A stretch of 64,000 bases of DNA from DASSLY01 sp035689185 (GTDB taxonomy: Bacteria; Actinomycetota; Actinomycetes; Actinomycetales; Dermatophilaceae), in NCBI GenBank assembly GCA_035689185.1, contig DASSLY010000078.1, forward strand, positions 62,001 to 126,000, read 5' to 3'. Under the pieces are notes generated by a model. The model had not been told where the DNA came from, made no database searches, and saw only the letters and a list, made by a program, of their open reading frames with translations. The position numbers and the translations under genes were made by a program. Positions 51,378 to 60,214 of this stretch are shown here, one piece after another; position 1 is the stretch's first letter; each line of letters opens with the position of its first letter.

Positions 51378-54221
51378 GTGAGTAGCCTCGTGGGGGCGGC
51401 CCGGCGACGAAGCGCCATTCTGCCGACCTTGATCATCGTGGCGGTGCTCGTGGTGATCTTTGCCATCTTCACCAACATCTGGACCGACCGCCTGTGGTAC
51501 GTCTCTTTTGGCTTCGGGTCGGTCTTCTCGACCATGCTCCTCAACCGAATCGGGCTGTTCATCTCGTTCGGGCTGCTGATGGCTGCCACCGTGATCGCGA
51601 ACGCCACTGTCGCGTACCGCTTGCGGCCGCGGATCCGCATCGGCAGCCCGACCAGCCCGCTGCTCGAGCGCTACCGGGAACTCCTGGAGTCCAAGTTCAG
51701 CTGGGTGATGATCGCGCTCGGCGTCGTCGTCGGCCTGTTCGCCGGCGGCGCGGGTGCGGGTCAGGTCTCCACGTACCTGGCCTGGCAGCACCGGACAGAC
51801 TTCAATGAGACCGACCCCAAGTTCGGCCTCGACATCGGGTTCTTCGTCTTCGACTACCCGTGGTGGCGGTTCGTGATGTCGTTCGCGTTCGCTGCGTTGC
51901 TGTTCAGCGCGGCGGCTGCCGCCGTGATCCACTACGTCATGGGTGGGCTGCGACTGAGCCCTCCCCGGCGCGGCGGCTCCCCGGCAGCGCAGGCCCACCT
52001 ATCGGTCCTGGTCGGCCTGGCCGTTCTGGTCAAGGCGGTGAGCTACTGGTTCGACCAGTACGGGCTGGAGATCGCCAGCACGCCGATCTTCACCGGGATC
52101 AACTACACCGCCGACAACGCTACGGTGAACGCCAAGAAGATCCTGGCGGTCATCGCAGCACTCTGCGCGGTCATGTTCTTCGCCAACGCCGTGCTTCGGC
52201 GATGGGTGGTCCCGACGATCGGCCTGACCCTGATGCTGCTGTCGGCCATCGTCTTGGGCGTGGTCTACCCCGGGGCGGTGCAGTACTTCAGCGTCAAGCC
52301 CGACGAGCCGGACAAGGAACGGCCGTTCATCGAGAAGAACATCAAGGCGACCCGAACCGCGTACGGGATCAACGACACCGAGATCACCGACTACTCGGCG
52401 AAGACCACTGCCACCGCAGGGCAGCTTCGGGCCGACGCCGAGGCGCTGCCCGGCATCCGTCTGATCGATCCGGCGGTGGTCGCGCCGGCGTACGAGCAGC
52501 TCCAGCAGGTACGGGGCTACTACACCTTCCCGCTGGTGCTGGACGTCGACCGCTACACCATCGACGGCACCGATACCGATGCGGTGGTGGCCGTCCGGGA
52601 GATGGATCTTGATGGCATCGAGGGCCAGAACTGGAACAACCTCAAGACCGTCTATACCCACGGCTACGGACTGGTGGCCGCCTACGGAAATCGCCGCCAG
52701 GCCGGCGGGGAGCCGGAATGGATCGCCCGCGACATCCCGCCCACCGGCAAGATCTCCGAGCACGAGCCACGAATCTACTTCGGCGAGAAGCAGACCGACT
52801 ACTCCGTCGTGGGAGCCCCAGCAGGGGCCGCGCCGATCGAGCTGGACACGCCCGGCGGCGGCAGCGGCGGCAATCCGACCACGTACACCTACACCGGCAA
52901 GGGAGGCGTACCGATCGGCAACCTGTGGCGCCGGCTGCTCTACGCCGCCAAGTTCGGGGATGTCAACATCTTGCTCTCCGACCGGGTGAACGAGGCGTCC
53001 AAGATCATCTACGACCGGAGCCCGCGCGAGCGGGTGATGAAGGCTGCACCGTGGCTGAAGGTGGACGGTGACGTCTACCCGGCCGTGGTCGATGGCCGGA
53101 TCGTGTGGATCGTCGACGGCTACACCACGTCGAACTCCTACCCCTACAGCCAGCGCGTCTCTCTCGAACGGGCCACTGCCGACACCCAGACCCGGCAGGG
53201 CGTGGTCGCGGCCCAGCCGGACACCATGATCAACTACATGCGAAACTCGGTGAAGGCCGTTGTCGATGCCTACGACGGCTCCGTCCGGCTCTACACCTGG
53301 GATGATCAGGATCCGGTGCTGAAGACGTGGAAGGCGGCGTTCCCCAATTCGGTGGCGGAGAGGTCCGAGATATCGCCGGACCTCCTGGACCACCTGCGCT
53401 ACCCCGAAGACCTGTTCAAGGTTCAGCGGGAAGTGCTGGCGCGCTACCACATGACCGATCCGCGCAACTGGTACCAGCGATCGGACCTGTGGCAGATCCC
53501 CAATGACCCACTGCCGACCGCGCCGAGCGGCTCGAAGGAGTCGCCGTACTTCCTGTCGATCAAGTGGCCCGGTGACCAGCAGGCCAACTTCTCGCTGACG
53601 ACAGTGTTCACGCCCAACGGACGCCAGAACCTGGCGGCCTACATGGCAGTCAATGCCGACGCCAGCAGCCCCGACTACGGCAAGCTGCGGATCCTCCGGA
53701 TGTCCGACACCACGCAGATCGACGGGCCCGGCCAAACGGCCAACGCCATGGTCACCAACGAGACGGTCGCGGACCGGCTACGACCCTTCCTCAACCAGGG
53801 GGCGGCGAACGCCCAGTTCGGCAATCTGCTGACCCTTCCCGTGGGTGGCGGACTGCTGTACGTGCAGCCGGTGTACACCCAGCGGCAGGGCAGCAACGGC
53901 TCCTACCCGGCGTTGCGGTTCGTGATGGTCCGTTTCGGGCAGGCGGTGGGTATCGGTGACACCCTGCAGCAGGCGCTGGACCAGGTGTTCAAGGGCAACG
54001 CCGGCGTGGACACCGGCGAACAGGAGGCTCCGAAGCCCAATCTGGGGCAGGGCGGCGGGCAGCCCAACAATCCGGCAGCGGCGGCCGCGCTGGACGAGGC
54101 CGAGCAGGCCTTCGCCGATGCCGACAAGGCGCTGTCGTCGGGGGATCTGGCGGGCTACCAGACCAAGATCGAGCAGGCTCAGGCTGCGGTGAAGCGGGCC
54201 ATGACGGCGCTCGGTCGGTGA
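51378..54221 (+). CDS. UPF0182 large membrane protein
   Basis: A 947-residue UPF0182 protein. About seven membrane helices in the first 320 residues are followed by a large extracytoplasmic domain rich in Tyr and Asp. The C-terminal 90 residues form a Gln/Ala/Glu helix (ALDEAEQAFADADKAL) after a Pro/Gly linker. Function is unknown although the family is nearly universal in actinobacteria (Rv3193c). GTG start with AAGGAG eight bases upstream. Confidence 0.95.
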   Translation: MSSLVGAARRRSAILPTLIIVAVLVVIFAIFTNIWTDRLWYVSFGFGSVFSTMLLNRIGLFISFGLLMAATVIANATVAYRLRPRIRIGSPTSPLLERYRELLESKFSWVMIALGVVVGLFAGGAGAGQVSTYLAWQHRTDFNETDPKFGLDIGFFVFDYPWWRFVMSFAFAALLFSAAAAAVIHYVMGGLRLSPPRRGGSPAAQAHLSVLVGLAVLVKAVSYWFDQYGLEIASTPIFTGINYTADNATVNAKKILAVIAALCAVMFFANAVLRRWVVPTIGLTLMLLSAIVLGVVYPGAVQYFSVKPDEPDKERPFIEKNIKATRTAYGINDTEITDYSAKTTATAGQLRADAEALPGIRLIDPAVVAPAYEQLQQVRGYYTFPLVLDVDRYTIDGTDTDAVVAVREMDLDGIEGQNWNNLKTVYTHGYGLVAAYGNRRQAGGEPEWIARDIPPTGKISEHEPRIYFGEKQTDYSVVGAPAGAAPIELDTPGGGSGGNPTTYTYTGKGGVPIGNLWRRLLYAAKFGDVNILLSDRVNEASKIIYDRSPRERVMKAAPWLKVDGDVYPAVVDGRIVWIVDGYTTSNSYPYSQRVSLERATADTQTRQGVVAAQPDTMINYMRNSVKAVVDAYDGSVRLYTWDDQDPVLKTWKAAFPNSVAERSEISPDLLDHLRYPEDLFKVQREVLARYHMTDPRNWYQRSDLWQIPNDPLPTAPSGSKESPYFLSIKWPGDQQANFSLTTVFTPNGRQNLAAYMAVNADASSPDYGKLRILRMSDTTQIDGPGQTANAMVTNETVADRLRPFLNQGAANAQFGNLLTLPVGGGLLYVQPVYTQRQGSNGSYPALRFVMVRFGQAVGIGDTLQQALDQVFKGNAGVDTGEQEAPKPNLGQGGGQPNNPAAAAALDEAEQAFADADKALSSGDLAGYQTKIEQAQAAVKRAMTALGR

Positions 54222-54224
54222 CCC

Positions 54225-54252
54225 AGCGGGGCTGCCAGGAGGGAGCCCCGCT
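54225..54252. terminator. Terminator hairpin after UPF0182
   Basis: AGCGGGGCT and AGCCCCGCT form a nine-pair stem with a ten-base loop. There is no U tract. It begins four bases after the UPF0182 stop and lies between convergent genes. Confidence 0.6.
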
Positions 54253-54290
54253 ACCCGTTGAGGGGGCCGAGCTCTATCGACCGCAGGTTC

Positions 54291-55637
54291 TCACAGTGCC
54301 TCGACGTTGAGGTCATCGAAGCCAGCGCGGCGGATCGGGTCTGCCACCCGGTCGGCGTCGCCGACCACCACCAACGTGAGCTCGTCAGGCCTGACCACCG
54401 ACAGGTACGCCTGAGTGGCGGACTCCGGCGTGACTGCCCGTAGAGCGGCCAGGCTCTCAGTCACATAGCGTGGTCCGAGCCGGGCCAGGATTTGGGTCGC
54501 CGCTTGGTCCGCTACGCCATCTGCCGTCGCATACCGCAGCGGGGAGACGCCGGTGAAGTACGCAACCGCGTCGGACACCTCCTGCTCGGTGATCGGTGCG
54601 TCCTTGACGGACAGCAGCGACTGCGCTCTGGCCAGCGCATCGCCGACGACCTCCGTACGGAAGGAACCCTGGACGGCGAAGGTGCCGCGCGATGTCATGG
54701 GTGAGAAGGTCAGCCGTACGCCGTAGGTGTAGCCGAGCTCCTCCCGAAGCACGGCATTGAGCCGCGACAGGAACGCGCCACCGACGGCGTAGCCGGCGAC
54801 GGTGATGTCTGCCCAGCGTGGGTCCAGCCGGTCGATCCCCAGCCCACCCAGCCGGATGTCGGCCTGAACGGCGCCTGGGCGGTCGACCACCAGGCTGCGC
54901 CGGGCCGACGGCTCAGCCACCTGAAGAGGCTGGCTGTGCTGACGGGGATTCTGCCACCCGCCGAAGGCCTGCTCGGCGAGCTCCGCCGGGTCGTCGCGGA
55001 AGTCGCCGGCCATGATCAGCTTGGCTCCAGTGGGACCGAAATGATCAGCATGGAAGGCCCGTACTGCCTCCGGTGTCACCTGAGCGACCGTCTCGGGCTC
55101 ACCGGCGTTCATCCGGCTTGCTCGCGAGCTGGCGTCAAAGACCGACCGCCGGAAGGCGATCGTGGCTGCCTGGGCGGGATTGGCCCGGGTCTGCTCGATC
55201 TGCGCCAGTCGCAGCTGGACGTGCCGGTTGACGTCCTCGTCGGCCAGTGCCGGCGAGATCGCCGCCTCGGCGAACAGCTCGAGCGCACGGTTCAGTCGGG
55301 TGACGGGCACGTCCAGCACGGTTTGGATACCGGCGAGCGACACATCGATGCCCAGGCCGGCACCCTCGGTCTCGAGCAGCTCGGCGAACTCGTCGCCGCC
55401 GTGGGCCACGGTGCCCTCGTCCAGCGTTCTGGCGCAGATGGTCGCCACGCCCTCCAGGGAACGGTCTTCGGCGTTCAGCGGGATGTCGAGGACGAGGTGC
55501 GCGGCGATGACATGCTGGCCCGGCAGCTGATAGGTGATCACCTCCAGCCCGTTGTTGAGTCGGCTGGTGGTCGGCTGTGGGAACTTCCAGTGGGCAGCCG
55601 GTGCGAGATCCGGCTGAGGGGGAAGAGTCGTGGTCAT
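54291..55637 (-). CDS. M16-family peptidase homologue, inactive subunit
   Basis: A 448-residue M16 (pitrilysin/MPP-like) protein. It lacks the HxxEH zinc motif at the N-terminus but keeps the R/Y pair region (REELGYTYGVR) that shapes the substrate chamber. This matches the non-catalytic partner of two-subunit M16 proteases. Its start overlaps the stop of the catalytic partner (ATGA). No signal peptide is visible, so it acts in the cytosol. Confidence 0.92.
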   Translation of the reverse strand: MTTTLPPQPDLAPAAHWKFPQPTTSRLNNGLEVITYQLPGQHVIAAHLVLDIPLNAEDRSLEGVATICARTLDEGTVAHGGDEFAELLETEGAGLGIDVSLAGIQTVLDVPVTRLNRALELFAEAAISPALADEDVNRHVQLRLAQIEQTRANPAQAATIAFRRSVFDASSRASRMNAGEPETVAQVTPEAVRAFHADHFGPTGAKLIMAGDFRDDPAELAEQAFGGWQNPRQHSQPLQVAEPSARRSLVVDRPGAVQADIRLGGLGIDRLDPRWADITVAGYAVGGAFLSRLNAVLREELGYTYGVRLTFSPMTSRGTFAVQGSFRTEVVGDALARAQSLLSVKDAPITEQEVSDAVAYFTGVSPLRYATADGVADQAATQILARLGPRYVTESLAALRAVTPESATQAYLSVVRPDELTLVVVGDADRVADPIRRAGFDDLNVEAL

Positions 55638-56935
55638 GGCTTCTCCTGCCGGTAGATCAATGTGGCGCGCTGGTCGGCGCGGAACCAGTCCCGGACTGCG
55701 GCCGCGACCACGGCGCCGTCGATCGAATCAATGGCGGCGATCCGCTGGTTGACGAGTCCGGGATCGCGCTCCAAAGTGGCGTACTCGCCGAATGCGTCGG
55801 CGCGCGAGTCCACCCGGGCCAGCTCGTGCAGCCAGTGGCGCTCGAACTGCGCCTTGGCTCGCCGCAGCTCGATGTCGGTGGGGCCACCGTGGACGAACGC
55901 CTCAATCTCGGTGACCAACGCGTTCTGCAGCTCTTCGGGACTGACTCCATGCCGAGCGCGGGCATACATGTAGCCGAACGAGTTGCCCCCGATCAAGCCC
56001 ATGGTGGCGGCCCCAGCGGCCTCGGCAACCTCCAGGTGGCGGACCAGGCTCTTGTGCAGGCGGGAGGTCTGGCCATGGCCCAGGATGGAGAAGGCCAGGT
56101 CGGTAGCGTCGAAGCTCGTCTGGTCGCGTGCCGGCAGCCGCCAGCTGAGGTACACCGCATCCGCGGGGACGTCGGCGGAGGTCTCCATCTGCGGCAGCCC
56201 GCTCAGGGCCGGCAGCGGCTTGGTCTGCAGCCGTGGAGGTAGCGGTCCGGCCGGAAGGTGACCGAAGAACCTGTCAGCCCTGGCGAAGGCGTCCTCGATC
56301 GACACGTCGCCGACGATGGAGAGGACAGCGTTGTTGGGCAGGTAGTGGGTAGCGAAGAACGCGCCGACATCGGCCAAGGTTGCTGCATTGAGGTCGTCCA
56401 TCGACCCGATGGTGGTGTGGCCGTAGGGATGGTCGTGCGGGAACGTGAGGCCGATCAGCCGTTCCATCACGTCACCGTAGGGCACGTTGTCGAAGCGCTG
56501 GCGCTTCTCCTCCTTGACGACCTCGCGCTGGTTGTCCAGGTTCTCCTGGGTCAGCGCGTCCAACAGGCTGCCGAGCCGGTCGGCCTCCAACCAGAGGGCC
56601 AGGTCGAGGCCGCCGGTGGGAAGCGCCTCGAAGTAGTTGGTCCGATCGAACCAGGTGGTCGCGTTGACGGAGGCGCCCGCGGCTTCGAGCAGCGCGATGT
56701 GCTGGCCAGACGGTACGTGTGCCGAGCCCTGGAACATGACGTGCTCGAACAGGTGCGCGAACCCCGTCCGACCTGGCTGCTCGTGCCGCGAACCCACGTT
56801 GTACCAGAGGTTCACCGCGACCGAGGGCGCGCCGTGGTCCGGGCTGGCGATCACTCGCAGACCGTTGTCCAACGTGTGTTCAGCGATCGGATACGACAAG
56901 GTGGACGCGGCGGAGCTAGAACTCATGGGGGCCAT
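55634..56935 (-). CDS. M16-family zinc peptidase, catalytic subunit
   Basis: A 433-residue M16 peptidase with the inverted zinc motif HLFEH (61-65) and the distal Glu in REVVKEEKRQR. It should cleave peptides or presequences within a heterodimer with the following gene. ATG 56935 is chosen because it overlaps the stop of the glycosylase gene as TGATG; ATG 56926 is an alternative and neither has a ribosome site. Confidence 0.92.
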   Translation of the reverse strand: MAPMSSSSAASTLSYPIAEHTLDNGLRVIASPDHGAPSVAVNLWYNVGSRHEQPGRTGFAHLFEHVMFQGSAHVPSGQHIALLEAAGASVNATTWFDRTNYFEALPTGGLDLALWLEADRLGSLLDALTQENLDNQREVVKEEKRQRFDNVPYGDVMERLIGLTFPHDHPYGHTTIGSMDDLNAATLADVGAFFATHYLPNNAVLSIVGDVSIEDAFARADRFFGHLPAGPLPPRLQTKPLPALSGLPQMETSADVPADAVYLSWRLPARDQTSFDATDLAFSILGHGQTSRLHKSLVRHLEVAEAAGAATMGLIGGNSFGYMYARARHGVSPEELQNALVTEIEAFVHGGPTDIELRRAKAQFERHWLHELARVDSRADAFGEYATLERDPGLVNQRIAAIDSIDGAVVAAAVRDWFRADQRATLIYRQEKP

Positions 56936-57549
56936 CACAGCACACGGGCATCTACGCCAGGGGTCCGACCCGCAGCCGGCGTGGACGTTAGCACGCCCGC
57001 AGCGAGGGCTGGTTCGGCATAGACCGCGGCCAGGCTGGAGATCGTCTCGTGCGCGTTCAGGCCGCTCGGGTTGGGCACTACCCACAGCTGCGCGCCGACA
57101 AGGTCGGTCGGCTGCCGCCCGACGCTCGCCGTCCGCTGTCGGAAGGCCGTCCGATAGGCGCCGATTCCGGCGATCGCCACTACCAGCGGGCGGTACCGTC
57201 GTACGGTCTGCTCCAGCCGGTCTCGTCCGCTGTGCAGCTCGGCGGGGGAGAGCTCGTCAGCGCGCGCGGTGGCGCGGTTGACGAGGTTGGTGTTGCCGAG
57301 CCCGCGGCTGAGGAGATAGCAGCGGTCCTCTTTCGTCATCCCTTCCGTCCGGTTGATGTCCCGGTCGATGATCCCCGCGAGGCGCAGCGCCGGGTAGAAC
57401 CGGTTCCCGGGATGCGCGAAGTGGGTTTGCGTGGCGGCAGTCCACAGCCCTGGGTTGATGCCGGCGAACAGCAGCCGTACATCTTCGCGGATGAGGTCTG
57501 CTACGCAGGCATCCCGGTACGACTGCAGCTCCGCCTGACTGAATCCCAC
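56935..57549 (-). CDS. mug: Mismatch-specific uracil/thymine-DNA glycosylase (Mug type)
   Basis: A 204-residue UDG family 2 protein with motif 1 GINPGLW and motif 2 NPSGLNAH. It removes uracil (and often 3,N4-ethenocytosine) from G mispairs. The GTG start follows TAGGTT by six bases on the minus strand (57556-57561), a leaderless pattern. It leads the short operon with the two M16 genes. Confidence 0.93.
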   Translation of the reverse strand: MGFSQAELQSYRDACVADLIREDVRLLFAGINPGLWTAATQTHFAHPGNRFYPALRLAGIIDRDINRTEGMTKEDRCYLLSRGLGNTNLVNRATARADELSPAELHSGRDRLEQTVRRYRPLVVAIAGIGAYRTAFRQRTASVGRQPTDLVGAQLWVVPNPSGLNAHETISSLAAVYAEPALAAGVLTSTPAAGRTPGVDARVL

Positions 57550-57561
57550 CGAAAGAACCTA
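57549..57561 (-). promoter_or_regulatory. Leaderless promoter of mug-M16 operon
   Basis: Minus strand: TAGGTT, six bases (CTTTCG), GTG start; the interval runs from the first base of the GTG to the start of the -10 box. Confidence 0.5.
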
Positions 57562-57624
57562 CCTGGCGCCCCGCAGCGGCGGCAGTGCCTCCGGTTGGTT
57601 CGGAGGCGGCTTCCGTCGCGGGGG

Positions 57625-58287
57625 TCAGGAGGCGGCCTCCGCGGGGTTGTCCACGGCCCGCATGCGACGCGGGCGGGTTTGAGGAGCCGGCAACCCGTTG
57701 CTGATCTGGGTCAGTGACCGCTGGATGAGCTCTGGCAGCGCCTGGGGCTCGGCGCCCGACTCCACCCAGAGCTGCATCGCTGCGCGTACGGCTGAGACCG
57801 CAGCCGCGGCGACCAGCCAGGGATACAGATCATGCTGTACGTCGGTGCCGGTACGGCCGGCGATCGTGTCCCGCAGAGCCGCCTCCAACTGGTCGTACTG
57901 CGCGGTCTGGAACGGCCGCAACGACGGATGCTGTGCGCTGAGGGCGACTTTCTGGGCGCTGAGCCGCAGCTGCTCCGTCGTGCGCGACCGCGCGAACTCC
58001 GCCAGCAGCTCTGAGAGCGACTCCAGTGGTGGTTCGTCGAGCGGCCGCTCGGCAAGGTCCTCGATGATGGTGAAGGAGTCCTGGATGCCGGCGGCGACGA
58101 CGGCCTCCTCCTTGCACGAGAAGTAGTTCGACACCGTCCGTGGCGAGATGAAGGCCAGCTGCGCTATCTCATCGATGGTGACATGCTCCAAGCCCTTTTC
58201 GAGAGTGAGCTTCAAGGCAGCGTCCGCGATCGACTCGCGGGTCATCTGCTTCTTCAGTTCTCTCAGGCCAATCCCCGAAGTGGTCAT
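57625..58287 (-). CDS. TetR family regulator
   Basis: A 220-residue regulator with an N-terminal HTH (about 15-60: VTIDEIAQLAFISPRTVSNYFSCKEEAV) and a helical C-terminus similar to MftR-like TetR proteins. The target is not evident. It may control the mug operon downstream, itself, or the Flp/Tad operon upstream. The start is leaderless (TAGGGT, six bases, ATG). Confidence 0.92.
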   Translation of the reverse strand: MTTSGIGLRELKKQMTRESIADAALKLTLEKGLEHVTIDEIAQLAFISPRTVSNYFSCKEEAVVAAGIQDSFTIIEDLAERPLDEPPLESLSELLAEFARSRTTEQLRLSAQKVALSAQHPSLRPFQTAQYDQLEAALRDTIAGRTGTDVQHDLYPWLVAAAAVSAVRAAMQLWVESGAEPQALPELIQRSLTQISNGLPAPQTRPRRMRAVDNPAEAAS

Positions 58288-58311
58288 GGAGTCACCCTAA
58301 CGCATGATGCG
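58285..58311 (-). promoter_or_regulatory. Leaderless promoter and palindrome of the TetR gene
   Basis: Minus strand: TAGGGT (58294-58299), six bases, ATG. Directly upstream is the perfect palindrome CGCAT-g-ATGCG (58301-58311), a candidate autoregulatory operator. The further 265 bases up to flp hold no gene that I can support. Confidence 0.5.
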
Positions 58312-58576
58312 CCTCCTGATAAGTTTCGCTTTCCGCAAATAACCGGCCGAGCCGCAGCCAGGCGGCATCCCTGGTGGTGCTGCAGGTCGAGTTTCCGCGA
58401 TGGAGATTCATTGATGCAGAAATCGGGATTGCGACCATCTATGAGCCGCATCACATGACGGCGAGTTGCGCAACGCGCAAAGTTCTGCCAGATTAGTGCT
58501 CGACAGCAATTCAGCAAGGAGTTGCTGCATCGGATCCGATTCGGGGCGGAGCCACACGAGCCCCCAGGAGATCCTC

Positions 58577-58792
58577 ATGAACGGCGCATTCGCGTACCTC
58601 TACACCGTCCTCGGCTACGTCCAGGACCGCTTCGAAGGTCGTAAGGACCGCGGAGCCACTGCAGTCGAGTACGGCCTGCTCGTCGGCCTGATCGCTGTCG
58701 TCATCATCGTCGCGGTCACCGCTCTGGGAACCCGCCTCGACACTCTGTTCGACAGCATCGTGACCAGCCTCGGTGGGAACCCGAACGGCTAG
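58577..58792 (+). CDS. flp: Flp type IVb pilin
   Basis: A 71-residue prepilin. Its leader ends at G26, followed by A-T-A-V-E31 (Glu at +5) and a 20-residue hydrophobic helix (YGLLVGLIAVVIIVAVTALG). Flp pilins form Tad pili used for adhesion and surface colonisation. CAGGAG is six bases before the ATG. First gene of the Tad operon; a strong hairpin follows it. Confidence 0.95.
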   Translation: MNGAFAYLYTVLGYVQDRFEGRKDRGATAVEYGLLVGLIAVVIIVAVTALGTRLDTLFDSIVTSLGGNPNG

Positions 58793-58819
58793 ACCGCTAG
58801 CTCCCCAGCCAGCCCGCGA

Positions 58820-58850
58820 GTCGGTTCCCGGTCGTCAGCCGGGAGCCGAC
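58820..58850 (+). terminator. Intercistronic hairpin after flp
   Basis: GTCGGTTCCCGG (58820-58831) pairs with CCGGGAGCCGAC (58839-58850) over 12 pairs including one G-U, loop of seven. No U tract. It could partly end transcription or protect the short flp mRNA so that pilin exceeds the assembly proteins. Confidence 0.65.
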
Positions 58851-58895
58851 GCTTCGCCGTAGGTCGTGGAGGTGCTGTACGTCGTGGAGGTAGTG

Positions 58896-59285
58896 GTGCT
58901 CAGGAGAACGGCTGAGCGGGGAGCGGCAGCGGTCGAGTTCGCCCTCGTGCTGCCGGTCCTGCTGGTGCTCGTTCTGGGGATCGCCGAGTTCGGCCGCGTG
59001 TTCAACGTCCAGACAATGCTGTCTCAGGCCGCCCGGGAGGGCGCCCGGTCGATGGCACTGTCCAACAGCACGACCAGCGCCCGCAGTGCCGTCAAGAATG
59101 CCGCACCGACGCTGAACCTGACTGACAGCCAGATCATGGTGGCACCCGCCGCGTGTCCGATCAGCAGCACGACCGCCGTCACGAACGCGAGCGTCACCGT
59201 GACCTACCACGTCGGCTTCCTCACCACGCTCTTCGGCAGCGGGCTCAACGTGACCGGCAAGGGGGTGATGAGATGCAACGGCTGA
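58896..59285 (+). CDS. tadE: TadE-like pseudopilin
   Basis: A 129-residue protein with a basic start, then ERGAAAVEFALVLPVLLVLVLGIAEFGR, the TadE N-terminal helix with the prepilin-like Glu. The C-terminal part is extracytoplasmic, with two Cys. GTG 58896 is chosen because GGAGG is placed five bases before it; GTG 58866 and 58893 are also in frame. It overlaps the next gene by 13 bases. Confidence 0.85.
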   Translation: MLRRTAERGAAAVEFALVLPVLLVLVLGIAEFGRVFNVQTMLSQAAREGARSMALSNSTTSARSAVKNAAPTLNLTDSQIMVAPAACPISSTTAVTNASVTVTYHVGFLTTLFGSGLNVTGKGVMRCNG

Positions 59286-60202
59286 CCGATGAGCGCGGGG
59301 CGGTCGGGGTCATGATCGCCATGCTGCTGGTCCCGCTGCTCGGGTTCGCCGCCGTCGCGATCGACGTTGCCGCGATGTACAGCGAACGGCAGCAGCTGCA
59401 GACCGGCGCTGACGCGGGCGCGCTTGCCATCGCCCAGGACTGCAACCGCGGGGCGTGCGGCACCCCGGCGCAGACGGCCCAGACGTTCGCCGCCGCCAAC
59501 CTCACCGGCAGCCAGCCGACGGCGACGGTCCCTACCCTCACTGCCAGTCGGGTGAGCGTCGAGAACTCGGCAGTTCGTGCGCACTGGTTCGCCCCGGTGC
59601 TCGGTGTGAACTCGACTGTCCTGCATGCCAGGTCAACGGTGAGCTGGGGATCCCCGATTGCTGGGACCGCCGTGCTCCCGCTGGCGTTCTCCTGGTGTGA
59701 ATGGAATGCCCAGACCGGCGGCGGGCTGCCGTCGGGTACGACGCCGCGGACCATCTACTTCCCGAAGAGCTCCGACCTGCCTTGTACCGGTCCGTCCAAC
59801 CTCCCGGTACCGGGAGGCTTCGGATGGCTGATCACCGATGCAGGCACCTGCCGAACCACCAGCTCGATTGCCGGGATCATCGCCTCCGACCCCGGCAACT
59901 CGGTCCCTTCCTCCTGCTCCGCGACGGACCTCACCAATGCGCGCGGCCGTACGGTGCTGTTGCCCATCTACGACCAGGTGACAGGGACGGGCAGCGGTGC
60001 CCGCTACCGGGTCTACGGCTACGCCGCCTTCACCTTCACCGGATACCACTTCGGCGGGCAGAACTCCTGGAACGCGCCCTGCAGCGGGGACAACCGCTGT
60101 ATCCGAGGCTATTTCGCGCGATTCGTGGATTCCTCAGACTCCTTCCACTACGGCACCGGATCCCCACAGCTGGGCGCAACCATCCTCACCCTTACGCAGT
60201 AA
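59273..60202 (+). CDS. TadG-like protein of the Tad pilus locus
   Basis: A 309-residue protein: DERGAVGVMIAMLLVPLLGFAAVAIDVAAMYSER is the TadG/Flp-associated N-terminal helix, and the segment RQQLQTGADAGALAIAQDC is the signature of the putative Tad/TadG 'pilus assembly' domain. The rest is extracytoplasmic with nine or ten Cys that likely pair. No VWA domain, unlike longer TadG proteins. ATG with GGGGG upstream. Confidence 0.88.
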   Translation: MQRLTDERGAVGVMIAMLLVPLLGFAAVAIDVAAMYSERQQLQTGADAGALAIAQDCNRGACGTPAQTAQTFAAANLTGSQPTATVPTLTASRVSVENSAVRAHWFAPVLGVNSTVLHARSTVSWGSPIAGTAVLPLAFSWCEWNAQTGGGLPSGTTPRTIYFPKSSDLPCTGPSNLPVPGGFGWLITDAGTCRTTSSIAGIIASDPGNSVPSSCSATDLTNARGRTVLLPIYDQVTGTGSGARYRVYGYAAFTFTGYHFGGQNSWNAPCSGDNRCIRGYFARFVDSSDSFHYGTGSPQLGATILTLTQ

Positions 60203-60214
60203 AAGGACATCGAA

